Part shown: piece after piece, positions 11,847 to 21,924 of the stretch
Layout of the letters: every line of letters starts with the position of its first letter
Numbering within the stretch: the stretch's first letter is position 1
DNA from: Papilionanthe hookeriana x Papilionanthe teres
Lineage: Eukaryota; Streptophyta; Magnoliopsida; Asparagales; Orchidaceae
DNA: 64,000 bases
Direction: 5' to 3'
Assembly (NCBI GenBank): GCA_022702705.1
Contig: CM040430.1
Span: 78,867,239 to 78,931,238 of the forward strand
The notes under the pieces: model-generated
The model's database searches: none
What the model saw: only the letters and a program-made list of their open reading frames with translations
What the model was told of the DNA's origin: nothing
Translations under genes and position numbers: made by a program

Positions 11847-13978
11847 CGAGGCTGGAGGGCCTCCCGGGGGAGTCGAGGGCCGGGATCGGCTACTCATGGC
11901 AAGTGAAGAACAGTGCAATGGCCACCGGGCATGGGGCGGCTCGGCGAGTGAGGATTCCAAGCTTGGGTTGACTTGGACCTCTCGGCCATGGAGTTTTCCG
12001 GCGACTGGGGTGGCTGGCCGGCAGGCAAGGGTCACCCTCAGGGTCAGGTGGGTCAGGGCTGGGTGTTTGTGCAAGCAATTGGCAATGGCCAAGTGTAAAG
12101 GCTTTGATCCAAAGTAGAATGGGGCATGGCTAGTTTTGGGTCTAAATGGGTCAACTCACCCATTTGGGCTTGGTGCACCCTTCAAGGTGGCTTTGGGTGT
12201 TGTGGGGGATCAAAGGGATCAGCTGGTTTGGCATGGAGAAGTCTCCATCCAAATATATTTGGATTAAATTTAGGTTTAGGTGAATCATGATTAAGGCTAA
12301 TGAGCTTTAGGGATTAAGGAAAGGGTCCCTCCTTCCTACCCAATATGGTATGGTGACATGTAAAGAGGCTCTCATGGCTTCCATGTGGCTCATGCATGGC
12401 TTCATGGCTCACCTTTGGCATGAGGCTTGATTTGGAATTATTTGATGATGGGATTATAACTTAGGGAATGGCTTTGATTAAGTGGATGGCAAATGGAAAT
12501 GTCATGTGGGCTTTAGGGTAGATTTTGGGCTCATTGAAATGGTTTTAGATGGGCTTTTAAATGGTTTAGGAAAGTGGGCTTTTGAATTTTAAAATGGATT
12601 TTGGGATGAAATTTTGGTAAAGGCTTGGGCCAAATAATTGTTGAGTTTGGTTTAGGGATGTGTCATGAGTGGTTTGAAACAAATTTGAGCTGATTTGGGT
12701 TTGAATTGGGTTGGATATGGGCTTTTTGGTAAAGAGGCTAAGGTGGGCCAAAATGGGCTAGCATGGGCCAATGTTGGGCTAGGGTTGAAATTGATGTAAA
12801 ATTAATGTTGGGGAATGTTTATGGGAATGTTAAGGAAGATTTAGAAAAGATTTGGGGTTAATTGGAGTTGAATTGGGTGAGTTTGGGCTAAGTTTGGGTC
12901 ATGGGTCCAAATTGGGCTTTAAGGCCAAAAGTGAAATTGGATCCAAATTTCAATCAAATTGGGCTTGGATTTGGTCTAGATTGGTGTTGGGGATGTTGAA
13001 TTGAAGTTTAGAATTGAATTGGACCAGAATTTGGGTCAATTGGGTAAGTTTAGTTTGACATTGGGTTTACTTTAGGTTAAAATGGGTCAAATTGGGGGTT
13101 TTGATAAAAGTGGGGTAAATTGACAAAATTGGCCCATGGTATAGTTGAACAAAATGAAATTGGGAATATTTAGGATTTTCTGGAATTTTCTGGGAATTTT
13201 CTGAGTTTTTTAGATTTTTGGTCAAGAGGGGTATTTTGGGTATTTGGAGGGTATTGAGAGGTATTTTTGGAATTTTTGGTATTTTTGGGTATGGATGATC
13301 AATTTGCGTGATGTGGAAATGTTTGGGATTGATTTTGAGGAATTTTGGGTGATTTGGAAATTTTGAGAAATTTGGGTAATTCAGGGCTTTGGTAGGTTAG
13401 GCGGGTGTAGGGTCCCGGGGGTCAAAAATTAAAAATTTGGAAAATGGAAGATTAGGTGAATGTAAGTGGAATAAAATCATTTTTTTTTGAGCCATGAAGC
13501 CATATCAAGCCCACATGAGCCATGAAGGGACTCATTTGAGGCATTCACTATGTTGTTCCTAACCCTCTTAGCCAAGGGCTTAGGGGTTAAGGACCATCCA
13601 TGTGAATCACCTACATGAGTCAGGAGGTCAAGTTGGATATGGGTGTAGTTTTAGGAGATGTGTGTGAAAATGTAGTGTATAGGTGTAGTGTGTGTGTAAG
13701 TCAACCCTTCACTGCGACCGAGCCACCAGTGGCGATCCTAAGGCCAAAGAGTCATATAGGAACTCATCCTTTAAACTTCCACATTCGATTTCAACCCTCT
13801 AGGTGATTAGGGGTCTACGGTCAAGTTTGTGGAGTTTGCGGGGAGTTAAGAAGTGGTTTGAAATTCTAGATGGTGGATCCCGATTCTAGTCCTCTAAGAT
13901 AGTCGAAAGGAAAAGCCTAAGGCTAGATCCTAAGCACTAAAAGAAGAAGAGAAGACCTCATCAAAAATGAGGTCAACA

Positions 13979-14330
13979 AATGGACCCCTAATAGGTGTGG
14001 TGAGTCGACGGAGCACACCGCGCGTATTGGTGTTGACCGAAGCGATCAACAAAACAAACACGGATGTCCAAGTAACAAACTTAGGATGAAGTAGAAGAGC
14101 TTCGCTGGGGAGTGTCAAGTATATCTCCGGAACTCGGACATTCTTGAACTCTCGCCTGGGGAAAGGAAAAGGAGGTGAATCCCAAATCACATGATCCGGG
14201 AGAATTTCGATTTAGATTTTATTTTGTCTCATGTTCAAGTCATGATGTGTGAGTTTAGATTTCGATTTGGAGTTTCAATTTAGATTGAAGTTTGTCAAGA
14301 TTAATTTGAAGGGATTTGATTTGAAATGAA
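13979..14330 (-). other. Element I junction between 3' LTR and minisatellite
   Basis: Non-coding sequence conserved with 28892-29290 of element II, including gtgtggtg, accgcg and the phrase catgttcaagtcatgatgtg. Immediately outside the LTR the minus strand reads ATTAGGGGTCCATT, where a polypurine tract is expected; the purine run is short and weak. No ORF is convincing here. Confidence 0.55.
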
Positions 14331-14339
14331 AATTGGAAT

Positions 14340-15478
14340 TTTGAGGTTTTAGATGTAACATCTTCAACCCCAAAAGAAGATCGAATCGATTGGATTGGAT
14401 CATTACAATGAGGAAAGATCTCAGAGTAATGCGGTATTGGATGTAAAATCCTTAACCTCAAGAGTTTGATTTTGATGTATTTCATTGCGATAGGGAAATG
14501 ATCCTAAAGCAATGTGGTCTCGGATGTAAAATCCTTAACCCCGGGAATTTGATTTGATGTATTTCAGTGCAATAGGGAAGGAATCCTAAAGTAGTGCAGT
14601 CTTGGATGTAAAATCCTCGACCCAAAAGTTTGAATTTGATGTATTTCAGTGTAATAGGGAAGGAATCCTAAAGCAGTGCAGTCTTGGATGTAAAATCCTC
14701 GACCCAAAAGTTTGAATTTGATGTATTTCAAGGTGCAATAGGGAAAGAATCCTAGAACGGTGCAGTCTTGGATGTAAAATCCTCGACCCAAGAGTTTGAA
14801 TTTGATGTATTTCGAGTGCAATAGGAAAGAATCCTAAAGCGGTGCGGTCTTGGATGTAAAATCCTCGACCCAAGAGTTTGAATTTGATGTATTTCGAGTG
14901 CAATAGGGAAAGAATCCTAAGCGAGTGCAGTCTTGGATGTAAAATCCTCGACCCAAGAGTTTGAATTTGATGTATTTCAGTGCGATAGGGAAAGAATCCT
15001 AACGCGGTGCGGTCTTGGATGTAAAATCCTCGACCCAAAAGTTTGAATTTGATGTATTTCGAGTGCAATAGGGAAAGAATCCTAAAGCGATGCGGTCTTG
15101 GATGTAAAATCCTCGACCCAAGAGTTTGAATTTGATGTATTTCGGTGCGATAGGAAAGAATCCTAAAGCGGTGCGATCTTGGATGTAAAATCCTCGACCC
15201 AAAAGTTTGAATTTGATGTATTTCAGTGCAATAGGGAAAGAATCCTAAAGCGAGTGCGAGTCTTGGATGTAAAATCCTCGACCCAAAAGTTTGAATTTGA
15301 TGTATTGCGAGTGCAATAGGGAAAGAATCCTAAAGCGATGCGAGTCTTGGATGTAAAATCCTCGACCCAAAAGTTTGAATTTGATGTATTTCAGTGCAAT
15401 AGGGAAAGAATCCTAAAGCAGTGCAGTCTTGGATGTAAAATCCTCGACCCAAGAGTTTGAATTTGATGTATTTTTGGT
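14340..15478. repeat. Minisatellite of element I, about 82-bp unit
   Basis: About 13 head-to-tail units of 82-84 bp. The core phrases are tcttggatgtaaaatcctcg, acccaaaagtttgaatttg and a variable ending with 'caatagggaaagaatcctaa'. The left units (14340-14600) are more diverged; those from about 14600 to 15475 are very alike. Minus-strand open frames with repeated residues such as LLGRGFYIQD are produced by the array and are not genes. It lies between the accessory ORF and the 3' LTR, where Tat/Ogre elements are known to carry variable tandem repeats. Confidence 0.93.
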
Positions 15479-16044
15479 AATTGATTTTGCAAAGATTTGT
15501 AGTGTTGATTTGAAGAGTGCGGAATTTTGGTTTTTCGAGAATTTCATGAAAGTTGTAAAAGACTTTCGTGGAAGGAAATAGATTAGGAGAGAATATGTAG
15601 ATGTCACATATCCCATTCAAAAGAGTTGATCGGAAGTTGCTTTGGTTTGGATTGGATATAATTCCTCGCCATCGGATTCGATCCGTGTCAATGGAATCAA
15701 CCGCTTCCATCCCGGACAAGGGAGAGAACGAACGAATTGGATTTCGGATTTGGGAGATTGAATTTGAATTTTCGATTGAGATTTGATTTAAGATCTGGAA
15801 GATCGAATTTGAGATTTGATAAAGATTTGGAATCTGGAAAGATTGAATTTCAAATTTGGAAGGATGAGTTTGAACTCGGTTGAAATTTGATTTAAGATTT
15901 GATTTGAAATTTGGAAGATCACATTTGAAATTTGATTGAGAATTTGATTTAACATTTATGTTGATTTTGTTTATCTTTTAATGATTCAAATTTTATTTTA
16001 TCGTTTATTTAATGTTCATGTGAATTTGGTGTTTGTCATTTTTT
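15479..16044 (-). other. 3' untranslated region of element I
   Basis: Non-coding stretch between the minisatellite and the accessory ORF. It contains degenerate 'gatttgaaatttggaagat' repeats at about 15770-15960 and T-rich sequence from 15960. The right part corresponds to 30180-30440 of element II. No gene is seen. Confidence 0.6.
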
Positions 16045-16499
16045 TTAGATTTTTTTTTCTTTTAAGGAAAGTTTTCTTTTATTCTCTTTTTTTATTCCTT
16101 TTCTGTTCTTTGTTCGAAGTTCATTTAACTTTAATGGCGTTTCCCAATCAATTTGCACAAAAGAGGTGAAGGCCAAAAATGTGACATGGTCACTTTCATT
16201 CCAATCATGTAGAAGATACATCATACATCTTGATCTGGAATATATTTCATACAATCCATGTAAACCCAAAACGGATCGTGTATGATCTTTGTCGATCCAT
16301 CCAAAGAAGCATCCGTCAAAAATCCATGTCCGAATAGTGGGGTACATGGTCAATAACATCACCTTCCAAGCCATCCTTGGCAAGGATGCCGTATGGATGT
16401 ACATTGGAGGTGTGATATTTTCCATGTAACTCACGGCTCGTAAGGCCGGAGGCTCTCTAGCTCCGGGTCCGGTCGGAAATGGTAAGGTGTCTTCCCGTC
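16045..16499 (-). pseudogene. C-terminal tail of the accessory ORF (element I)
   Basis: A minus-strand frame directly after the AlkB-like domain, with ITPPMYIHTASLPRMAWKVM and then HDWNESDHVTFLAF. The first motif recurs in element II (30614-30794) as ITPPTYIHTTSLPRMAWKVM, so the segment is conserved between elements. No domain is recognised. It could be the natural C-terminus of the AlkB protein or untranslated sequence that happens to stay open. Confidence 0.45.
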
Positions 16500-17116
16500 G
16501 TCCATCCTTCCGAAAGTAACCGAGATCCGCTTCACCGGTACTCCCGGTATGCAATGCTTAGCGATATCTCGCTCCGTTGCCCTTCGATATCATGACGGAA
16601 CCTACCGGTAAAGGTATCTTCACCGGCCCTCGGAACTCACTCGGACTCTGCTATCCGGAGGTCGGATCCGAACATGATGTTACACTCGTTCGGGAAAGAG
16701 ACCGTGCGAAAGGTCTGACAAAGTCGTGGTGATCTATGTGTGGGGGTATGCAGTCACCCTATTTGTAGATGTTGATAATGCAGCTATTGGGTATGCAATC
16801 TGCTGGCAGTACCCTCCATGTTATCAATCTCTTTACCATTCTCTTGATGACTAATGGCATCGGATCCACTTGCCCATGATGGAGTATTCCCGGTGGGTTT
16901 CCCTTCCTGTCCTCCGCAAAGTTGTAACAGCATCCACATTGTATAGTGATTCTTCCTTTCCCTGGCATCCATCTCCGGGGTTCTGAGTATGTGTTTTCCC
17001 TTAGGCGGCCTGCTCGGCCCATTCTTTTCAAATCCCGGATGCAATCCACGATTTGCCGCTCGTTCATACTCCGAGAATACGTCCGTATGTAGCTCGAGGC
17101 CCTCTAGTATATTGAT
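16500..17116 (-). pseudogene. AlkB-like Fe(II)/2OG dioxygenase domain (element I)
   Basis: A minus-strand domain of about 205 residues. N-terminal phrases INILEGLELHTDVFS, RENTYSEPRRWMPGKGR, ITIQCGCCYNFAED, GNPPGI and VDPMPLVIKRMVKRL match plant ALKBH9/ALKBH10 proteins, which remove N6-methyladenosine from RNA. The iron-binding H-x-D motif reads IPPHIDHHDFVRPF at about 16717-16746, and the codons for the distal histidine (AKHC) lie at 16551-16562. This copy is broken: a frame change near 17060, an in-frame TAG just before GDCIPPH, and further indels between the two metal-ligand regions. It follows the integrase in the same direction and is preceded by the segment at 17300-17914. Identity as AlkB rests on recognised motifs; substrate is inferred from the family. 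Confidence 0.9.
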
Positions 17117-17914
17117 TCTTCTCGCCTTTAATTCTCTCGAAGTATTCAAAGGTTTTCTTTTCAACATTCCGCATTCTCTCCAGCTCGTATTCCGGAATGA
17201 TCCGCGGATGGCGAGGCCTCGGTGACATATTGTGGAATATACGGTTCAATCCCTTCACGTTCTCCTCGCATACCTTGGCTCCTCGGGGATGATGCACCGT
17301 CGGGACATCCCCCGGGTTGCTTCCGCAACAAGGTCATGCATCACTCGGTGGTTCTATCCGGTGGCGTGGTAGCCTTCTTTCTTCCGATCTTCCGGAGATT
17401 TCCACGGTTCTTTCGTTATCCTAGGAGCCGGCCTCCTTTCTTCGAGTTCCCGGTGAACCGGTGTCCTCGAAGTGTATGCATTGACATTAGCAATCGTCTC
17501 GTCGCGCCGGTCCACAGACTAGTTTGGTTAACATCTTACGGATACGGCGATTCTTATTTCTTCGTTGCGTTGTCGTGAGAGTAGCTCTTCGAACTTCTTG
17601 AATCTCTGTGGGCGCGGCGCTGACAAGCCTGCCTTCTGTTGTAGCGACTACAGACTTCATTTTCTTATCTTCTTCAATGTTTGTCTTTCTTTTCTTGCTG
17701 CTGGATTGGTGGCTTGGGCCACCCACTTTCATCACTGTCCGTCCGGGCGGTTCTTCTCGATCAACCGGGACCCGAGTCACTTTCCTCGTACTCGTAGGCC
17801 TGCCGGTGCGAAATCCGAGCCAATCTCGATTATCGCTCCATCTTTCACCCTCTTTTCATCGAGTGCAAGGCTTACGCCATTCTTAAAGTTCAGGACCAAC
17901 CGCCCGTTCGACAT
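17117..17914 (-). pseudogene. N-terminal part of the AlkB accessory ORF (element I)
   Basis: Minus-strand ORF beginning at an ATG at 17914 (MSNGRLVLNFKNGVSL), about 250 bp after the integrase ends. It has a short conserved opening followed by a charged, low-complexity stretch with VPVDREEPP, KVGGPSHQSS and RRNKNRRIRKMLTKL. The element II counterpart (31416-32208) is better preserved and shares these motifs. The opening resembles the start of ORF1 upstream of gag in element II. Several frameshifts break the reading between 17300 and 17900. The charged middle could be a nucleic-acid-binding or disordered linker, but this is a guess from composition. Confidence 0.7.
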
Positions 17915-18151
17915 TTCCCTGCGAAAAGACAAGGAAAAGGATCAGGGGTTGTACTAAGAACAAGAACATTAAGAAAATGTTTATTAAAGACATTTTTTTT
18001 TATTATTCTTATATTTTTAAACTTAACAGGAATGAAGTGGGATAAGATCAGGTAAGAGATTTTGATTTGGAAGAGAGAAAACAAGGAAAACTTTATTATC
18101 AGGATTTTATTTATTTTAGCACATTTTATTATTTTTTGGGTTCGGACCCAA

Positions 18152-19449
18152 TCATAAGTAATTACTTCGCCCGTGTTTCTTAGGGCTGAAGAATTCATTC
18201 CTTCGAAACATCAGGTAGCGTAGTACTTTTTCAAGTATCGTCCATTGATCGGAAGCATATGTCGTTCTCCCCGGCAATTCACTAGCCGGTAGGAACCTCC
18301 CGAGTATACCTGCTTCAACCACAAACGGTCCTTCCCAAGTGGGTTCAAATTTTCCTCCTATCTCGCGGTGTGCAAGAATAGGTCTCTTGAGAACAAGAAC
18401 TAAGTCACCAACTTTGAAGGTTCTTGGGCGGACCGGCTTATCATGGGCTTGAACCATCTTAGCTTGGTATAGTTCTAAATTCGTTGCGCTGCAAGTCTTT
18501 TCTCTTCCGAGCTCTCTAATTCTTCTAGTCGTAATCCGGCATTCTCTCGTCGTTGTGATTTTATTTGCAACGGCAATTCCGAGTGAAGGAAGTCGAACCT
18601 CTAAAGGTAACACTCGCCTCGGACCCATACACCGCAGCGTAAGGTGTAGCTTGCGTAGGAGTTCTGAAGGTTGTCCGGTAGGCCCATAAAGCTTCTAACA
18701 ACTTCTCGTGCCAATTTCTCTTATTATCGTCCAAGGTTTTCTTTAAAATTTAAACGAGAGTTTTGTTAAAAGCCTCAGCAAGGCCGTTTGCTCTTGGGTA
18801 GTAAATTGTTAAGTATCGCCAGTCGATTCCGTGTCTCCTGACAAAATTGTTGATTTGCGTGCTTCTGAATGCTGTCCCATTATCCGAGATGATCCTGCGC
18901 GGCACTCCGAAACGGTAGACAACTTGGTTCTTGAAAACCGTAGCACGTGGTGTGCTTTCACTTCTCTAAGTGGAACCGCCTCGCCCACTTGGAAAAGTAA
19001 TCCGTAGCCGCAAGAATGAAGCGATGTCCTTTTGAAGATGGTGGTTCTATTGGACCCACTATATCTGTGCCCCAACATTCACATGGCCACGACGCAATTG
19101 TCGGATGTAGCACATTTGGAGGTTGGTGCAGAACTACTCCGTGCACTTAGCATTGGTGACAGCTCTTAGCGATTTTCATGCAGTCGGTCATCATCGAGGG
19201 CCAGTAGTACCCTAGTCTTTTAATCTTCATTTTCATCTTCGGACCCGACTGGTGAGCGCCACAGAGTCCTGAATGCACCTCTTTAACAATTTCACGGGCC
19301 TCGGACCCGCTTAAGCACCTTAGCCACATTTGATCGAAAGACCTTCTGTACAATGTGTTGTTTATTAATGCGTAAGACAGAGTTCTTTTCTTGATCTGAT
19401 GGGCTAGCGACCTATCGTCCGGTAGCTTTCCTGTTTGCGGGTAGTTCAT
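18152..19449 (-). pseudogene. Integrase of element I
   Basis: Catalyses insertion of the cDNA. The zinc-binding HHCC domain is visible at the start: H in EVHSGLCGAH, then C-x2-C in KSCHQC, ending near 19150. The DDE core follows: GTDIVGPI (first D, near 19065), ISDNG (second D, near 18885) and YYPRANGLAEAFNKTL (E, near 18770). The C-terminal part has FKVGDLVLVLKRPI and GPFVVEAGILG, ending at about 18160. The pieces lie in different frames, so the gene is broken, but all catalytic residues can be read. The order RNase H, integrase, accessory ORF is the same as in element II. Confidence 0.9.
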
Positions 19450-19482
19450 CGATGGTCGTCGCCAATCTTCCGTGTTTTCACG

Positions 19483-20013
19483 TCACCGTTGCAACCGATT
19501 CTTTTTCTTTTTCGATTTGTGTATTGTGTCTATGTCGAGCCGTGATAGGACTCGACGTCCGTGAACTGACACTTCTACTGATTCATCTTGCAAACAGGCA
19601 AATTCTTTTGCGAGACGGGCTAGCGCATTCTCTAAAGCATTTTCTTTTCTGGGAATTTTGTAGATTGTCACATTTGGAATCTGTTCCAACAGCTGTATGG
19701 CATACTGGAAGTATTGTTCGAGTCTTGGCTTTAAAATTCTGTACCGTCCGGCGATCTGTTGAATGATTAACTGTGAATCCCCGTAGATGTTGATGTCCGT
19801 TATCCCCATTTGAATGGTTAATTCCAGATCCCGTTATGAGGGCTTCGTATTCCGCTTCGTTGTTTGTACACGGTTCGTCAAGTGGTAGGAGTATCTTAAC
19901 ATCCCCCGCTCCGGTGTTATAAAGATTAGCCCGATTCCCGCCTTACCGGGCACTATCACTTGCGATTCTTCGTCTTTGTGCGCCGAAGATGCTCCGTCGA
20001 AATATAATTCCCA
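19483..20013 (-). pseudogene. Second (archaeal-type) RNase H domain and linker, element I
   Basis: Starts RRWELYFDGASS and includes GIGLIFITPERG, the NIYGDSQLIIQQIAGRY phrase and IPRKENALENALARLAKE. These are the hallmarks of the additional RNase H found downstream of the usual one in the Tat/Ogre group of plant Ty3/gypsy elements. The acidic residues D (YFDGA), E (in the NNEAEYEAL region, disrupted here by a frameshift near 19835) and D (GDSQL) are visible. A linker of about 50 residues leads to the integrase zinc finger. Confidence 0.85.
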
Positions 20014-20745
20014 ACGTCGATCATCAAGGTCTTCTAGGTTCATTATTTGTTCATCCGGCGGATCGTCATCGAGAGGAGATTCTGCCGCAAAGGGTGTGCT
20101 TGCAAGGAAGTCCGCTAAGACTTGTCCCTTTACGGCACGAAGAGGCACGAAAGTTATATCGAATTGCAATAATATCATTGACCATCCGGCAAGTCCGCCG
20201 GAAAACGTTGGACGAGTCATCAAGTATTGCAATGGATTAAACTTCGAGATTAGGTTGACCTTATGAGAAAGCATGTAGTGCCTGAGCTTTTGAGCGGCGA
20301 AGATCGTGGGCCAAACAATGCTTTTCAATTGCGGGATACCTTACTTCCGTCGGAAGCAAACGACGGTTTAAGTAGTAAAGAGAATTTTCTTTACCCTCAT
20401 CATTGACTCAGGCTAACAGGGCTCCGAGAGAGTCGTCTAAAGCCGCGGTGTAAAGTATCGCCGGTCTACCCGAGACCGGGGCCGCTAGGACGGGAGGTGT
20501 CATTAAATATTGTTTAATGTCCTCGAAGGCCTTCTCGGCATTTCTCTTCCCAAATAAATTTGGCGTCCTTTTTAACTAGTGCCGAGAAAGGTCGACACCT
20601 ACCGACGAGTTTGAGATAAAGCGTCGAAGATATGCCGGCTTCCCTTGAAAAGATCGTAGTTGTTTTAAGGTTTTGGGAGGCGGCATTTCTAAGATAGCTT
20701 TAATCTTTTCCGGTCGATTTCAATTCCACGATGTCGGACAACGAA
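20014..20745 (-). pseudogene. Connection and first RNase H region of element I
   Basis: Minus-strand sequence between the reverse transcriptase and the second RNase H. Readable motifs are AAQKLRHYMLSHKVNLISKFNPLQYLM and WSMILLQFDITFVPLRAVKGQVLADFLA, typical of the degenerate first RNase H of Tat-type elements. The frame is broken between 20330 and 20745, where fragments similar to 34700-34900 of element II are visible. Confidence 0.75.
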
Positions 20746-21902
20746 TCCTAAGAATTTCCGGAGGTGACGCCGAAGGCGCATTTTAAGGGATTCATCTTAA
20801 GGTTAAATTGTCTTAATCGTTCGAAAACAATTCTCAAATCATACAGGTGGTTTTCCTTTACTTTGCTTTTGATGACCACATCGTCCACGTAGCATTCGAC
20901 TTGATTATGGATGAGATCATCAAAAATTCTTGTCATTGCTCTTTGGTAGGTTGCTCCTACGTTCTTCGATCCGAATGGCATCACTGTGTAGCAAAATACT
21001 CCGATCGGCGTTCTGAATGCTGTAAGCTTTTCATCTTCTGGAGCCATTTTTATCCGGTTGTATCCTGAAGATCCATCCATGAATGAGAATATTTCATGTG
21101 TTGAAGCAATGTCGATCATTAATTCTGGGATCGGTAGAGGGAATTCATCTTTTGGACATGCCTTGTTTAAATCTCCGAAGTCCACACAAATTTCGATCCG
21201 ACCATTCTTCTTTCTGACTGGTACCACATTGGCTAACCAAGTCGGGTATTGTTCTTCACGGACAAATTTAGCGTCTATTAACTTTTTAACTTCGGCTATG
21301 ACTTGTTGTTCGATTTCTAGACGCAATTTAGCGTCTATTAACTTTTTAACTTCGGCTATGACTTGTTGTTCGATTTCTAGACGCATTCTTCTGGGACCTT
21401 GTCTGACTGGGACGGAAGTAGGATCCACTCCTAGCTTATGGATCGCGACCTCCGGAGCTAATCCCGGCATCTCATCGTAGCTCCAAGCAAAACGGTCTTT
21501 TAAATTCCATTAATAACTTGATTATTTCTTCCGAGTCTTCTTTATTGAGTAAGGAGCTAACAAAGGTAGGTCTAGGCTCTTCGCTAGTACCTAAGTTAAC
21601 TTCCGTTAACTCATCTATTGTAGATTCGATTTCTTCTTCGAATTCGGTGGAGCGTCTCCAATTTGTAAATCTTCGAGTTCGTCCTTAGTTTCCATGCAGT
21701 TTTCATTAGATTCGCAAGTGACAACCAAGCAAAATTCGGTATCGTCAGTCGACCCTATCGTGCCGAATCCGAGACCATGCTTCGAATTGGGTGGACGACC
21801 GGAATTATTCCATAATTTTTCAAAATGTTGAGATTGACCTTTTGTCCACTGTCGAGGTAAGAAACCACGTTGAATTAAATTTTGAACACAGGGAGAGTAC
21901 CA
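20746..21902 (-). pseudogene. Reverse transcriptase of element I (5' part lost)
   Basis: Copies element RNA into DNA. A continuous frame at 21470-20748 contains YPTWLANVVPVRKKNG, FSFMDGSSGYNRIKM, TAFRTPIGVFCYTVMPFG, GATYQRAM and the catalytic CYVDDVV box (residues 193-199 of that frame). The strand-leading part to 21902 matches the linker at 35669-36140 of element II. An exact 60-bp tandem duplication at 21265-21384 adds 20 residues in frame (EIEQQVIAEVKKLIDAK repeated) just before the first RT motif. Beyond 21902 the protease and gag are deleted. Confidence 0.9.
21265..21384. repeat. 60-bp tandem duplication in the element I RT
   Basis: Two adjacent copies of a 60-bp segment (21265-21324 and 21325-21384) appear identical. 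Element II has a single copy at the same place (around 35560-35625). The reading frame is kept. Confidence 0.9.
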
Positions 21903-21924
21903 CTCATCAAAAATGAGGTCAACA
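21903..21924 (-). mobile_element. 22-bp remnant of the 5' LTR of element I
   Basis: ctcatcaaaaatgaggtcaaca matches the last bases of LTR D (48699-48720), including the terminal inverted repeat. On its left is internal sequence equal to 36121-36143 of element II (gagagtaccactca). The shared ctca marks a deletion corresponding to about 12.6 kb of the intact element. On its right is the target duplication CTGCT. Confidence 0.85.

Larger units (their letters stand above)
6774..13978 (-). mobile_element. LTR copy B: 3' LTR of element I
   Basis: A 7.2-kb LTR with TG...CA ends on the plus strand (TGTCGGC ... GGTCAACA). It holds the same ordered blocks as the other copies. Between 6774 and 8890 it carries AT-rich sequence with no gene, including two related stretches around 7520 and 7620 that each pair a 'gg.tttatgt' phrase with 'actacctcg.aatcct'. 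It differs from copies C and D by many substitutions and by the length of its TTTAATT tract, as expected for an independently diverged member. The end near 13978 holds an 8-bp inverted repeat (gacctcat / atgaggtc). Confidence 0.88.
6774..21924 (-). mobile_element. Element I: nested Tat/Ogre-type retrotransposon, internally deleted
   Basis: A 15.15-kb minus-strand LTR retrotransposon inserted in the 3' LTR of element II. On the plus strand it begins TGTCGGC (6774) and ends GTCAACA (21924). The 5-bp repeat CTGCT flanks it at 6769-6773 and 21925-21929, and joining the flanks restores continuous LTR sequence. It keeps a full 3' LTR, a minisatellite, the AlkB ORF, integrase, both RNase H domains and most of the reverse transcriptase. 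Protease, gag, ORF1, the primer binding site and all but 22 bp of the 5' LTR are missing. The breakpoint shares the four bases ctca between the internal and LTR sequences, which fits deletion at a microhomology. It cannot be autonomous. Confidence 0.85.

Noticed and set aside
14340..15478. Possible CRISPR-like array
   Set aside because: The units are contiguous and of one type without distinct spacers, and the context is a plant retrotransposon.
14564..15719. Minus-strand open frames with repeated LLGRGFYIQD-type units, resembling a tandem-repeat protein
   Set aside because: They are produced by the 82-bp minisatellite; the frame shifts with unit-length changes and the element II counterpart has no such protein.
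16500..17914. AlkB as an ordinary host gene or processed pseudogene that fell into the element
   Set aside because: It is in the same position and orientation, with the same N-terminal extension, in two separately inserted elements with different minisatellites.
17222..17957. Plus-strand frames opposite the AlkB accessory ORF
   Set aside because: They are antisense shadows; the minus strand carries the recognisable domain.
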